NCBI GenBank assembly: GCA_902787755.1
Contig: CADAHL010000028.1
Span: forward strand, 1 to 44,854
Direction of reading: 5' to 3'
DNA from: Oscillospiraceae bacterium
Lineage (GTDB): Bacteria; Bacillota; Clostridia; Oscillospirales; Oscillospiraceae
DNA: 44,854 nt
Shown: positions 1 through 7,352 of the stretch, piece by piece
Layout: every line of letters starts with the position of its first letter
Numbering within the stretch: the first letter of the stretch is position 1
Made by a program: the position numbers and the translations under genes
The notes under the pieces: model-generated
The model's input: the letters and a program-made list of their open reading frames with translations, nothing else
Databases searched by the model: none
Told to the model about the DNA's origin: nothing

Positions 1-108
1 AAAAAGAACCTGATCCTTGTATGTGATTATCAATACTGGATAAGGCAAAGAAGTCAGCTGATAGGAAAGCTGCTGGCAGTGGCGGAACCACTTGATACGG
101 AGAATTAA
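1..108 (+). CDS. C-terminal end of an unrecognised protein (partial)
   Basis: An open frame enters from the left edge and ends at TAA 106-108, giving 35 residues that finish AEPLDTEN. The mix of aromatic, basic and hydrophobic residues is protein-like, and a good intrinsic terminator follows 40 bp later. Both support a real gene end, but the fragment is too short to assign a family. The region is AT-richer than the rest of the window, so this may belong to an acquired segment. Confidence 0.35.
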   Translation, partial: KKNLILVCDYQYWIRQRSQLIGKLLAVAEPLDTEN

Positions 109-148
109 CTGTTTTCATTGCGAGATTAACTGGATAGACTAAATACTT

Positions 149-197
149 CACGCACCCAACGCCAATTCTGGAGTTGAGTGCGTGTTGGTTTTTCTTT
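149..197 (+). terminator. intrinsic terminator after the truncated upstream gene
   Basis: Arms 149-160 and 173-184 pair over 12 bp with one mismatch around a 12-nt loop and are followed by a T-rich run (185-197). This fits termination of the gene ending at 108. Confidence 0.7.
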
Positions 198-393
198 GAA
201 CCGCTATCTGCTGTCGTCTTTTTTCCAATATATCCATATAAATCCAAAATCGTGACCCGTCACAGACGACATTGGAGGAGTGGCAAAAGTTCGGCTTTGC
301 CATGTTGGATTTGGCCAAAAGGATGGGGTGGGAATAGTACATATTGACGGAAAACGGCTGTTTTACTGTGCATATTCGAGAGGGATCAAGGGA

Positions 394-431
394 GCCCCCA
401 TCGGTAAAATATGCGTTTTGCTGATGGGGGC
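394..431 (-). terminator. hairpin downstream of the 445-819 gene
   Basis: GCCCCCATC (394-402) pairs exactly with GATGGGGGC (423-431), and the stem can extend inward with G-U pairs. It starts 14 bp beyond the stop of the minus-strand frame at 445. No clear T run follows, so it may be a weak terminator or an mRNA-protecting hairpin. Confidence 0.45.
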
Positions 432-444
432 ACTTAGTTTCAAG

Positions 445-819
445 TCAACATTCCGTCTCATCTTCCCGTCGAAAGGCAAGAATGGAGTCAAGATTATCAG
501 CAATGTACGCCTGTGCGTTTGGTTCCAAAAAGACGCCGATGTATTCAATGCCGGACGCATTGGTTCGCCTCCCTCTCTTGATTCCGTGTTCGTTGCCCTG
601 GTTGGTGGGAATCATGATGATAGCGGTGCCGTCCTCAACCCTTACTAAATCGCCAGACGCAACCAACCAGGAAGAAACATCTGCATAACGGAGTTTGTCT
701 TCGTTCGAAATGTGTGCGGATAACCTCCGGGCAAGCTCGGATGATTCAAGAAGAGATGCGAAAAAGTGTGAGATGAGGTTGTGTTGGTTTGTCAACGTCT
801 GCAGAAACTCCCATGCCAA
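445..819 (-). CDS. hypothetical protein, about 124 aa
   Basis: I do not recognise this protein. The frame stays open to 888, but a frame starting there would overlap the spoVT ribosome-binding site and begin with improbable sequence. An in-frame TTG at 819 lies 15 nt after a perfect AGGAGG (835-840 on the complement), which is a long spacing, so the start is uncertain. The C-terminal half (around EYIGVFLEPNAQAYIADNLD) reads like a folded domain, and a hairpin follows the stop. No transmembrane segment or known motif is visible. It is divergent from spoVT and lies in the AT-richer left edge, so an accessory origin is likely. Confidence 0.45.
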   Translation of the reverse strand: MAWEFLQTLTNQHNLISHFFASLLESSELARRLSAHISNEDKLRYADVSSWLVASGDLVRVEDGTAIIMIPTNQGNEHGIKRGRRTNASGIEYIGVFLEPNAQAYIADNLDSILAFRREDETEC

Positions 820-821
820 AC

Positions 822-850
822 GTATAAGAAAAAGCCTCCTGCAAATACTA
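822..850 (+). promoter_or_regulatory. possible sigma-G-type promoter for spoVT
   Basis: GTATA (822-826) is followed after 17 nt by AATACTA (844-850). The sigma-G consensus is GMATR and CATNHTA, so each element has one mismatch. spoVT is a sigma-G gene in Bacillus, which makes the match plausible, but it is degenerate. Confidence 0.3.
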
Positions 851-867
851 TCTGAGACAACAGATAG
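848..867. promoter_or_regulatory. perfect inverted repeat between divergent genes
   Basis: CTATCTG (848-854) and CAGATAG (861-867) form a perfect 7-6-7 palindrome just upstream of the spoVT Shine-Dalgarno (AGGAGG, 874-879). It could be an operator or a short 5' mRNA hairpin. No regulator is identified. Confidence 0.4.
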
Positions 868-888
868 AAATTCAGGAGGATTTTTCAT

Positions 889-1448
889 ATGAAAGCAACC
901 GGAATCGTGCGGCGTATTGACGACCTGGGCCGGGTAACGACCTGGGCCGGGTAGTGATCCCCAAAGAGCTGCGCCGCACCATGCGCATCCGCGAGGGTGA
1001 CCCGCTGGAGATTTTTACGGATAAGGAGGGGGAGCTGATCTTCAAGAAGTATTCCCCCGTCGGGGAGCTGTCGGACTTCGCCGGGCAGCTCTGCGACAGC
1101 CTTCGAAAGTCCACCGAAGCGATTGCCGCCGTCTGCGACCGGGACAGCGTGATCGCCATTGCCGGAGGCGGCCGGCGGGAGCTTCTGGACAAGCCCGTCA
1201 GCCAGGCCCTCACCCAGATCATGGAGGAGCGGCACACCTACCGCCATCAGAACGGTGGCAGCAGCGTTCCGGTCGTCTCGGAGGACGAGCGCTTCTGCCT
1301 GTCGGTAGCGGCTCCCATCCTGTCCCAGGGGGACGTGATGGGCTGTGTGCTGTTTCTCTCCCCCAGGGGCAGCTCTCCGGGCACCGAGGTGGAGCTGAAG
1401 CTGGCACAGACCGTGGCGCTGTTTCTGGGTAAGCAGATGGAGGGCTGA
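889..1448 (+). pseudogene. spoVT: stage V sporulation protein T, frameshifted near the start
   Basis: SpoVT is a forespore regulator with an N-terminal AbrB-type swapped-hairpin DNA-binding domain and a C-terminal GAF-like domain. ATG 889 has AGGAGG 9 nt upstream and encodes MKATGIVRRIDDLGRV, the family's start. A 17-bp tandem duplication (920-953) then shifts the frame to TAG at 952-954 after 21 codons. The rest (IPKELRRTMRIREGDPLEIF and the GAF-like part) stays open to 1448 in the new frame. Removing one repeat copy would restore an intact protein of about 180 aa, the usual SpoVT length. GTG 954 overlaps the TAG and could allow coupled re-initiation, but that product would lack the first 16 residues of the DNA-binding fold. 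Either a true mutation or an assembly artefact is possible. Confidence 0.85.
920..953 (+). repeat. 17-bp perfect tandem duplication inside spoVT
   Basis: The unit ACGACCTGGGCCGGGTA occurs at 920-936 and again, identically, at 937-953. Seventeen bases is not a multiple of three, so the second copy destroys the spoVT frame. The identity of the copies indicates a recent slip or a sequencing/assembly error. Confidence 0.95.
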
Positions 1449-1451
1449 AGT

Positions 1452-1493
1452 CCCGGGGATGGGAAGAGATCTCTTCCTGTCCCCGGGCTTTTT
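1452..1493 (+). terminator. intrinsic terminator after spoVT
   Basis: A 17-bp, near-perfect stem (1452-1487; two mismatched positions) begins after the spoVT stop and is followed by a T run at 1489-1493. Confidence 0.85.
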
Positions 1494-1540
1494 GCGTTCC
1501 GAAATATCATGCGCCTTCTTCTCCCCGCCTCCGACAGCCC

Positions 1541-1569
1541 TTGCATTTGGACGGCTCCGGGCCTATAAT
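1541..1569 (+). promoter_or_regulatory. sigma-A-type promoter for the M28 peptidase operon
   Basis: TTGCAT (1541-1546), a 17-nt spacer and TATAAT (1564-1569) lie 34 bp before the ATG at 1603. Confidence 0.75.
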
Positions 1570-1602
1570 CGGTGGGAACAAAGCTGAAATGGAGGCGACT
1601 GC

Positions 1603-2529
1603 ATGACCGAGACCTGCCGCCGGATCCTGGAGGAGTACCAGGTCCGCAAAAGCACCAAACAAAAGCTGCGCTTTATCGAATTTCTTCAGAGCCGCTATCC
1701 CGAACTGCGGTTGGAGGAGGGCGGCTGGCCCCGGTGCCGGAACCTGATCCTGGGGGATCCGGACAGCGCCCAGGTGATCCTGACCGCCCATTACGACACC
1801 TGCGCCCGGCTGCCCTTCCCCAATTTCATCACCCCGAAGAATCTGCTGATCACCCTGGCTTACAGCCTGGTGATCACCCTGCCCTTCTTTGTGATCCCCT
1901 TCTTCCTGGAATTTCTGGCGGTGCGCTATCTCCCCGGAGATCTTTGGTGGTCGCCTCTGGTCGCCCTGGCTCTGGGCCTGTTTCTGGTGTACTATGTGTT
2001 CATCGGCGGCCCGGCCAATCCCCATACCGTCAACGACAACACCTCCGGCGTGCTGACTCTCTGTCTGCTGCTGGATACCCTGAGTCCCGAGCAGCGGGCC
2101 AAGGCCGCCTTTGTATTCTTTGACCACGAGGAATCCGGGCTCTTTGGCTCCTCCCGCTTCGCCCGGCTCCACGCCAAGGGCTTAAAGAACAAGCTGATCG
2201 TGAACTTCGACTGCGTCTCCGACGGGGACCATCTGTTTCTGGTGCAGAGCCGCCGGGCCCGGAAGCACTGGGGCGAGCGCCTGGCGGCGGCCTATCAGCC
2301 CCGGGAGGGCAAGGAGATCCGGCTGGAGCGTTCGGCCTTCTGCTTCTACCCCTCCGACCAGATGAACTTCCCCTGCGCAGTGGGCGTGGCGGCCCTGCGG
2401 AAGGCGCCGGTCATCGGCTACTACATGGGCCGCATCCACACGGCCCGGGATACGGTAATGGACGAGCGAAACCTGGAGATCCTGGCGGAGGGTACCGCAA
2501 GACTGCTGGAAACCGTCCAGGCAAAGTAA
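1603..2529 (+). CDS. M28-family zinc peptidase with internal membrane segments
   Basis: This 308-aa protein carries the metal-site pattern of M28 aminopeptidases: AHYDT (His63), NDNTSG (Asp145), the catalytic Glu-Glu pair in DHEESG (176-177), an acidic DCVSDGD stretch near 203-209 and a late His in GRIHTARDT (279). Unusually, two hydrophobic segments (about 81-106 and 116-135) sit between the first His and the Asp. The active site is therefore probably tethered to the membrane; which side it faces cannot be told. There is no signal peptide. ATG 1603 follows GGAGG by 7 nt. The gene is 12 bp from the next one and probably cotranscribed with it. The substrate is unknown. Confidence 0.82.
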   Translation: MTETCRRILEEYQVRKSTKQKLRFIEFLQSRYPELRLEEGGWPRCRNLILGDPDSAQVILTAHYDTCARLPFPNFITPKNLLITLAYSLVITLPFFVIPFFLEFLAVRYLPGDLWWSPLVALALGLFLVYYVFIGGPANPHTVNDNTSGVLTLCLLLDTLSPEQRAKAAFVFFDHEESGLFGSSRFARLHAKGLKNKLIVNFDCVSDGDHLFLVQSRRARKHWGERLAAAYQPREGKEIRLERSAFCFYPSDQMNFPCAVGVAALRKAPVIGYYMGRIHTARDTVMDERNLEILAEGTARLLETVQAK

Positions 2530-2541
2530 AGGAGACGGACT

Positions 2542-3432
2542 GTGCGCAGGCTGGGAGACGTGTTAAAGGAGCAGTACGGGGAGAAGGTGTACAAGCTCTC
2601 CCTGTCCTCCGGCTGTACCTGTCCCAATCGGGACGGAACTCTGGGCTTCGGCGGCTGCAGCTTCTGTTCCCAAGGCGGCTCCGGGGATTTCGCCGCGGCG
2701 CCCGCTCCCCTGGAGGAGCAGCTCCGGGAGGCAAAGGCCCGGATCGCCGGCAAGACCGACGCCCGGCGCTTTATCGCCTATTTTCAGTCCTTTACCAATA
2801 CCTACGGGGATCCCGGGCGATTGGAGGCCCTGTATGCTGACGCCCTCTCCCGGGAGGAGATCGTGGCTTTGTCCCTGGGCACCCGGCCGGACTGTCTGGG
2901 GGAGGACATTCTGGCCACGCTGTGCCGGCTGCAGCGGATCAAGCCCGTGTGGCTGGAGCTGGGCCTGCAGACCGTCCACGAGGACAGCGCCCGGCGGATC
3001 CGCCGTGGCTATCCTCTGCAGGTGTTCGAGGAGAGCTATGCCCGGGTAAAGGCCCTCGGCTTTCCGGTGGTGGTCCATGTGATCTTCGGGCTGCCCGGAG
3101 AGAGCCGGGAGCAGATGCTGGACACGGTGCGCTATCTGGCCGCGCTGAGCCCTCCCCCGGACGGAGTGAAGCTGCAGATGCTCCACGTGCTCCGGGGCAC
3201 CGCGCTTGGCGAGGAATACGAGCTCTGTCCCTTTCCCCTGCTGAGCATGGAGGAGTACGCGGACCTGGTGGCGGAGAGCCTGGCGATCCTGCCCGAGGAG
3301 ACGGTGATCCATCGGCTCACCGGAGACGGCCCGGGAAAGCTGCTGCTGGCCCCGGACTGGACGAGAAACAAAAAGCGGGTCCTGAACGCCATCCAGCGGG
3401 CGATCCGAAACCGAGAGGCCACCGTAAACTGA
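2542..3432 (+). CDS. YhcC-type (TIGR01212) radical SAM protein
   Basis: This 296-aa protein has the cluster pattern of the YhcC/TIGR01212 radical SAM family: Cys27, then Cys39 and Cys42 in CPNRDGTLGFGGCSFC. Such proteins bind a [4Fe-4S] cluster and SAM. The family's exact reaction is not settled. The following FIAYFQSFTNTYGD and LGTRPDCL segments are typical of the family. The start is GTG 2542, placed 7 nt after AAAGGAG; no ATG fits. It forms a two-gene unit with the upstream peptidase and is closed by a terminator that begins inside its stop codon. Confidence 0.88.
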   Translation: MRRLGDVLKEQYGEKVYKLSLSSGCTCPNRDGTLGFGGCSFCSQGGSGDFAAAPAPLEEQLREAKARIAGKTDARRFIAYFQSFTNTYGDPGRLEALYADALSREEIVALSLGTRPDCLGEDILATLCRLQRIKPVWLELGLQTVHEDSARRIRRGYPLQVFEESYARVKALGFPVVVHVIFGLPGESREQMLDTVRYLAALSPPPDGVKLQMLHVLRGTALGEEYELCPFPLLSMEEYADLVAESLAILPEETVIHRLTGDGPGKLLLAPDWTRNKKRVLNAIQRAIRNREATVN

Positions 3433-3466
3433 GGGCGGCGCCATCCAGCGCCGCCCTCTCCTTTTC
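3431..3466 (+). terminator. intrinsic terminator after the radical SAM gene
   Basis: GAGGGCGGCG (3431-3440) pairs perfectly with CGCCGCCCTC (3449-3458) around an 8-nt loop, followed by TCCTTTTC. It overlaps the stop codon and probably also serves the convergent lipoprotein gene ending at 3478. Confidence 0.85.
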
Positions 3467-3477
3467 GCACTTTCCGT

Positions 3478-4335
3478 TTATGCCGCCTTGGCCCCGGCGG
3501 GAATGACGATCTCCGGCACCGCGTTGAACCCGGACAGATCCATCGTGACCGTGGCTCTCTCCAGCTTCAGCTCCGGATCCAGATCTCCCAGACCATAATC
3601 CGCCAGCAGTCCCGCCATGGCCATGCTGATCACGCCCTGCATGACCTCCGTGGGCTCCATGGTGTAGCGCACGATGTAGCCGGATTTGTTATCGATCCAG
3701 ACCGAGGCCGGGATGCTTCCCATCTGCCCCAGTTCCTCGCCATCCAGCGGGATCCCGAGGGCCTGGCTCAGCGTATCCAGCGCCCCGGTCAGGGCCAGGG
3801 CCCGGCTCACGTACTCGCTCTGGATCACGCCGTCATAGCGGGTGGCGGAAAATTCGCCCACCGTTTCGGTCCCGACCTCGGTAAAGCTGTCGGCGCAGTC
3901 CTTGAAGATCATCAGATCCTCCATGTCCAGATTCAGCTGTCCGGGCAGCTCTTCGGCCTCCACCAGCTCCTTGACCCAGGTTTTGCCCTCATTGGAGCTC
4001 AGGTACATGACATACTGCTCTCCGGCCTGCTCCAGATAATAGAGCAGATCTTTCTCCGCGCCGAGAGCCGAGACCCGGAGCTGCGCCTTTGTCAGCAGCG
4101 GTCCGAAGCTGCTGTCCACACCCCCGGACACGGCCACGTCGATGGGCAGGCTCTTTCCCAGGAAGGTGGGCATGCTCATGTCCAGCTGCAGGTCCATGTC
4201 CATGTGTATGCTTTCCAGCTTGCTCATTTTTCCGGCTGCCCGGGCCATTTTCAGCTCAAAACCGCCGCAGCCGCTGAGACTCAGCAGCATCGCCGCCGCC
4301 AGAGCCAGGGCCAAAAATTTCTTCATCGCCTTCAT
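3478..4335 (-). CDS. lipoprotein, LppX/LolA-like candidate, 285 aa
   Basis: The N-terminus has a lysine start, a hydrophobic stretch and a lipobox (LSLSGC, Cys23), so the mature protein should be lipid-anchored outside the membrane. The remainder has many short beta-type segments with the pattern 'amount under treatment, TRYDG, VWIDNKSGYIVRYTME'. This resembles Firmicute lipoproteins with LolA/LppX-type folds (DUF6612-like), but it is a pattern judgement, not a proven match. It stands alone between convergent and divergent genes. An AGGGGGACG box precedes ATG 4335. The ligand is unknown. Confidence 0.75.
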   Translation of the reverse strand: MKAMKKFLALALAAAMLLSLSGCGGFELKMARAAGKMSKLESIHMDMDLQLDMSMPTFLGKSLPIDVAVSGGVDSSFGPLLTKAQLRVSALGAEKDLLYYLEQAGEQYVMYLSSNEGKTWVKELVEAEELPGQLNLDMEDLMIFKDCADSFTEVGTETVGEFSATRYDGVIQSEYVSRALALTGALDTLSQALGIPLDGEELGQMGSIPASVWIDNKSGYIVRYTMEPTEVMQGVISMAMAGLLADYGLGDLDPELKLERATVTMDLSGFNAVPEIVIPAGAKAA

Positions 4336-4460
4336 GTCTCGTCCCCCTTCTCATTCGTATTTCATTCCTATGCCCGCGGGAACGGTTTTAATCCTCCCGC
4401 ATCCGGGATTGAGACGTTTTTCATCGGCGAAAGTTCCCGCGCTCCGGATCCGATCCCCAG

Positions 4461-4489
4461 GCATAATTTTTCCCGCCGGCGCATACTCT
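4461..4489 (+). promoter_or_regulatory. sigma-E-type promoter for yabP-yabQ
   Basis: GCATAAT (4461-4467), a 14-nt spacer and CATACTCT (4482-4489) match the Bacillus sigma-E consensus (KMATATT, N14-15, CATACAHT) at 13 of 15 positions. It lies 18 bp before yabP, a mother-cell sporulation gene in Bacillus, so position and target agree. Confidence 0.7.
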
Positions 4490-4507
4490 TTCTCCGGGGG
4501 TGAGAAT

Positions 4508-4792
4508 ATGCCTGAAACACAGGGACAGAAGCTGCCTGCCCGCCGGCACCGGATGGCACTGGAGGGCCGGGAACGGCTGAGCGTGGAGGGAGTGGAGGAC
4601 GTCAGCGGCTTTGACGAAAGTCTGGTGGCCCTGCGCACACCGCTGGGCGAGCTGAACATCCGGGGCGAGGGCCTGCACATCGAACGGATCGACCTGGAGC
4701 AGGGCCAGCTGGAACTCCGGGGCAAGATCGTGGAGCTGGGCTACGACGAGCCGCCCGAGGCCCGGTCCCTCTGGTCCCGGCTCTTCGGCTGA
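4508..4792 (+). CDS. yabP: sporulation protein YabP
   Basis: This is a 94-aa YabP-family protein, recognised from HRMALEGRERLSVEGVEDVSGFDE, the LNIRGEGLHIERIDLEQGQL strand pattern and a short basic C-terminus. YabP is a mother-cell sporulation protein required for normal spore-coat or cortex assembly in Bacillus. ATG 4508 follows a GGGGGTGAG box. It is 2 bp from yabQ and headed by a sigma-E-like promoter, as expected for this pair. Confidence 0.9.
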   Translation: MPETQGQKLPARRHRMALEGRERLSVEGVEDVSGFDESLVALRTPLGELNIRGEGLHIERIDLEQGQLELRGKIVELGYDEPPEARSLWSRLFG

Positions 4793-4794
4793 CT

Positions 4795-5172
4795 ATGACG
4801 GACGAAATACTGCGCCTGGGTCTGGCTGCGCTGCTGGGTCTGACCCTGGGTTTCTTCTACGATCTGCTGCGCCCGCCCCGGCGCCGGGTCGGGGCGATCG
4901 CCGGGGCCCTGCTGGACCTGACTTACGCCCTGACAGCCGGCGCGGGCTGCTTTTTCTTCGCCATGAGCGCGGGAAACGGCCGAATGGGGCTCTGGGAGCT
5001 GGTCTGCGTGCTGCTGGGTCTGCTGGGGTATTGGCAGCTTTTCAGCCCCGCTGTGCTCGGATCCTGGGAGGGCCTGCTGCGCAAAGGGTGGAGCATCATC
5101 CGTTTTTGTAAAAAAAGACTGAAAAAATCCGGTGTTTTTGTAAAAAAATACTTTCAAAATTTAAGCAAATGA
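4795..5172 (+). CDS. yabQ: spore cortex biosynthesis protein YabQ
   Basis: This 125-aa membrane protein has the YabQ signature FFYDLLRPPRRR after the first transmembrane helix, then two further hydrophobic helices and a basic tail. YabQ works in the membranes around the forespore and is needed for cortex formation in Bacillus. Its ATG comes 2 bp after the yabP stop, indicating translational coupling. The last 20 codons are markedly AT-rich compared with the body of the gene. Confidence 0.9.
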   Translation: MTDEILRLGLAALLGLTLGFFYDLLRPPRRRVGAIAGALLDLTYALTAGAGCFFFAMSAGNGRMGLWELVCVLLGLLGYWQLFSPAVLGSWEGLLRKGWSIIRFCKKRLKKSGVFVKKYFQNLSK

Positions 5173-5223
5173 ATTATGATAGTGCGGTGGACGCAGGCCC
5201 GCCGCCGAAAAGGGGGCGGACCC

Positions 5224-5508
5224 ATGCGCAACCACGAAATGATCCTGCGGATCGTAGCCTTGGCGCTGCTGCTGTATGCTCTCGGGAGCTTCGCGGCATC
5301 GGAGCTGAGGCTGCGGCAGACGGAGGCTGAGACCTCGGCGCTGGAGCAACGACTGCTCCGGCTCCGGGAAGAAAACGCCGAGCTGCACACAGCGCTCGAC
5401 CGCGCCGGTTCCGAGGAGGAGATCCTTCGCCGGGCCCGTGAGCGGCTGGGGCTGGTGCTTCCCGGCGAAACGATCTTTTGCTTTCCGACGGCGGATCCCG
5501 GGCACTAA
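5224..5508 (+). CDS. divIC: septum formation initiator DivIC/FtsB family
   Basis: This 94-aa bitopic protein has a short cytoplasmic N-terminus, one transmembrane helix (about residues 6-24) and an extracellular coiled coil with heptads (LRQTEAETSALEQRLLRLRE), ending in the ERLGLVLPGE motif of DivIC. It partners FtsL in the divisome. The frame is open from 5176, but ATG 5224 is preferred because it has a G-rich Shine-Dalgarno and the standard length. yabP-yabQ-divIC-yabR is the Bacillus gene order. Confidence 0.85.
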   Translation: MRNHEMILRIVALALLLYALGSFAASELRLRQTEAETSALEQRLLRLREENAELHTALDRAGSEEEILRRARERLGLVLPGETIFCFPTADPGH

Positions 5509-5529
5509 GCAGACAGAGAGGGGCATATC

Positions 5530-5964
5530 ATGGCGCTGGAAATCGGAAGTATCGTAGAAGGAAAAGTCACCGGCATCACCAAGTTTGGGGCTTTTGTGGC
5601 CCTGCCGGAGGGAAAAAGCGGTCTGGTACATATCTCGGAGATCGCCAACACATTTGTCAACGACGTGGCCGAGCACGTCCAGATGGGCCAGGCCGTCAAG
5701 GTGCGGGTGCTGAACGTCACCCCGGACGGCAAGATCAATCTGTCCATCAAGAAGGCCGTGGATCCCCCCGCACGCCCTGAGCGCCGTGTGAGCGAGCCCC
5801 GTCCCGCCCCCCGTGCGGCCGAAGTCATGGCGGAAGCCGTGGCGGACGGCCCCAGCGGCAACAAGGAATTTGAGGACCGGCTGAAGAAATTCATGCAGGA
5901 GTCCGACAGCCGCATCGCCGATAACCGGCGCTATGCCGAACATAAACAGCGCCGGCGGAGATAG
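5530..5964 (+). CDS. yabR: S1-domain RNA-binding protein YabR
   Basis: An S1 domain fills residues 1-75 (VEGKVTGITKFGAFVALPEG, GLVHISEI, VKVRVLNVTPDGKINLSIK). A Pro/Arg-rich linker and a charged tail ending in KQRRRR follow. The family binds RNA or ribosomes through the S1 fold; its specific role is not established. It is 21 bp after divIC in the conserved cluster. Confidence 0.88.
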   Translation: MALEIGSIVEGKVTGITKFGAFVALPEGKSGLVHISEIANTFVNDVAEHVQMGQAVKVRVLNVTPDGKINLSIKKAVDPPARPERRVSEPRPAPRAAEVMAEAVADGPSGNKEFEDRLKKFMQESDSRIADNRRYAEHKQRRRR

Positions 5965-5976
5965 GAGAAAGAAAAA

Positions 5977-7281
5977 ATGGATATCGTGAGCCTTTATGCC
6001 CAAAAGCGGGTCTCCCCCCAGGAGCTGGCCTCCCGGGTGGAAAACGGGTGGCGCCTGGGAACGGACGCGGCCCTGGCGGCCCCTCCCGGATTCTTTGCCG
6101 CGCTGTCAGAGCGGGCCAGACAGGGAGCTTTGACTGGCGTGACGGTTCAGACCCTGCTGGACGTCTATCCCTTTGATTTCTACGTGGATGAGACGCTCAA
6201 AGGGAAGGTTACCGGCGTTTCCTGGTTTTCCGGCGGCTTCGCCCGGAAGGCGGTAAACGCGGGCCTTGCCGATTTCATTCCCAACTATTACCGTGACACC
6301 CCCAGCCACATTCTGCGCAGCTACGACTATGACGCCGTTTGCTTCTCCGTGTCCCCCATGGACAGGCACGGGTACTTCAGCCTCTCCACCACCTGCTCCT
6401 ATACCCCGGCCATGATCCAAAAGGCCAGGCGGGTGTTCGTGGAGGTCAACCGCAGACAGCCCAGGGCCCTCTGCGGCGGCCAGATCCATATCAGCCAGGT
6501 GGACGCGCTGACGGAGTTTGACTGTGAGCTGCCTACCTTGCCGCCCACCAAACAGGACGAGGTCAGCCTGACCATCGGCGGCCTGATCGCCGAGCGGATC
6601 GACGACGGCTCCTGCATCCAGCTGGGCATCGGCGCCATCCCCGACGCGGTGGGCGCCGCCCTGAAGGACAAGCACGACCTGGGCATCCACACCGAGATGT
6701 TCACCGACTCCATGGTGGAGCTCATTGAATGCGGTGCGGTGAACAACAGCCGCAAGCAGATCCACCGGGGCCAGAGCGTCACCACCTTCGCCTTCGGCTC
6801 TCAGCGGATCTACGATTTCATCGACGACAACCCGGGCATCGCCATCATGCCGGTGGACTACGTCAACGACCCCAACGTGATCTGCAAAAACGACAATATG
6901 ATCTCCATCAATGCCGCCCTGGAGGTGGATCTGATGGGTCAGGTCTGCGCCGAGAGCGTGGGTACCCGGCACATATCCGGCACCGGCGGCCAGGTGGATT
7001 ACGTCCGGGGCGCCTGCCAGTCCAAGGGCGGCAAGAGCTTCATCGCCTTCTCCTCCACCGCAAAGAACGGCACCATCAGTAAGGTTAAGCCCATCCTGAC
7101 CCCGGGCGCGGTGGTCACCACCAGCAAGAACGACGTGGACTACATCGTCACCGAATACGGCGTGGCCCATCTGCGGGGCGAGACCCTGTCCAGCCGGGCG
7201 CGCCAACTCATCGCCATCGCCCACCCGGATTTCCGGGACGAGCTGCGATTCGAGGCGAAGAAGCGCGGCATCCTGATCTGA
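5977..7281 (+). CDS. acetyl-CoA hydrolase/CoA-transferase family (butyrate or 4-hydroxybutyrate type)
   Basis: This 434-aa protein belongs to the Cat1/Cat2-like CoA-transferase family. It has the oxyanion loop GIGAIPDAV (near 217), the catalytic glutamate in GIHTEM (Glu240, matching Glu238 of 4-hydroxybutyrate CoA-transferase) and the CoA-site motif SGTGGQVDYVRGA. The best guess is transfer of CoA between butyryl- or 4-hydroxybutyryl-CoA and acetate, the last step of butyrate formation in gut Clostridia. Substrate choice cannot be fixed from motifs alone. It starts 12 bp after yabR with GGAG upstream, so it may be partly cotranscribed, and a strong terminator follows. Confidence 0.85.
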   Translation: MDIVSLYAQKRVSPQELASRVENGWRLGTDAALAAPPGFFAALSERARQGALTGVTVQTLLDVYPFDFYVDETLKGKVTGVSWFSGGFARKAVNAGLADFIPNYYRDTPSHILRSYDYDAVCFSVSPMDRHGYFSLSTTCSYTPAMIQKARRVFVEVNRRQPRALCGGQIHISQVDALTEFDCELPTLPPTKQDEVSLTIGGLIAERIDDGSCIQLGIGAIPDAVGAALKDKHDLGIHTEMFTDSMVELIECGAVNNSRKQIHRGQSVTTFAFGSQRIYDFIDDNPGIAIMPVDYVNDPNVICKNDNMISINAALEVDLMGQVCAESVGTRHISGTGGQVDYVRGACQSKGGKSFIAFSSTAKNGTISKVKPILTPGAVVTTSKNDVDYIVTEYGVAHLRGETLSSRARQLIAIAHPDFRDELRFEAKKRGILI

Positions 7282-7298
7282 TCTCAAAAAGCAGCGAA

Positions 7299-7342
7299 CC
7301 CCTGCCTTTTCCGCTCACAGTGGAAAAGGCAGGGGCTTTTTT
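7299..7342. terminator. strong, probably bidirectional terminator
   Basis: A perfect 14-bp stem (7299-7312 with 7322-7335) is followed by six T on the plus strand. An A run about 8 bp before the stem gives a weaker T run on the minus strand, where the convergent gene ends at 7353. Confidence 0.9.
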
Positions 7343-7352
7343 CTGTTTTCCG

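Noticed and set aside
246-337. Short frame ending TLEEWQKFGFAMLDLAKRMGWE
   Set aside because: It looks like the tail of a real protein, but there is no start codon or RBS and the frame is closed upstream. It may be a gene relic, but this is too weak to annotate.
3478-4335. Sigma-G/E promoter for the lipoprotein gene
   Set aside because: GCATAGG upstream has a -35-like look, but no matching -10 lies at the right spacing.
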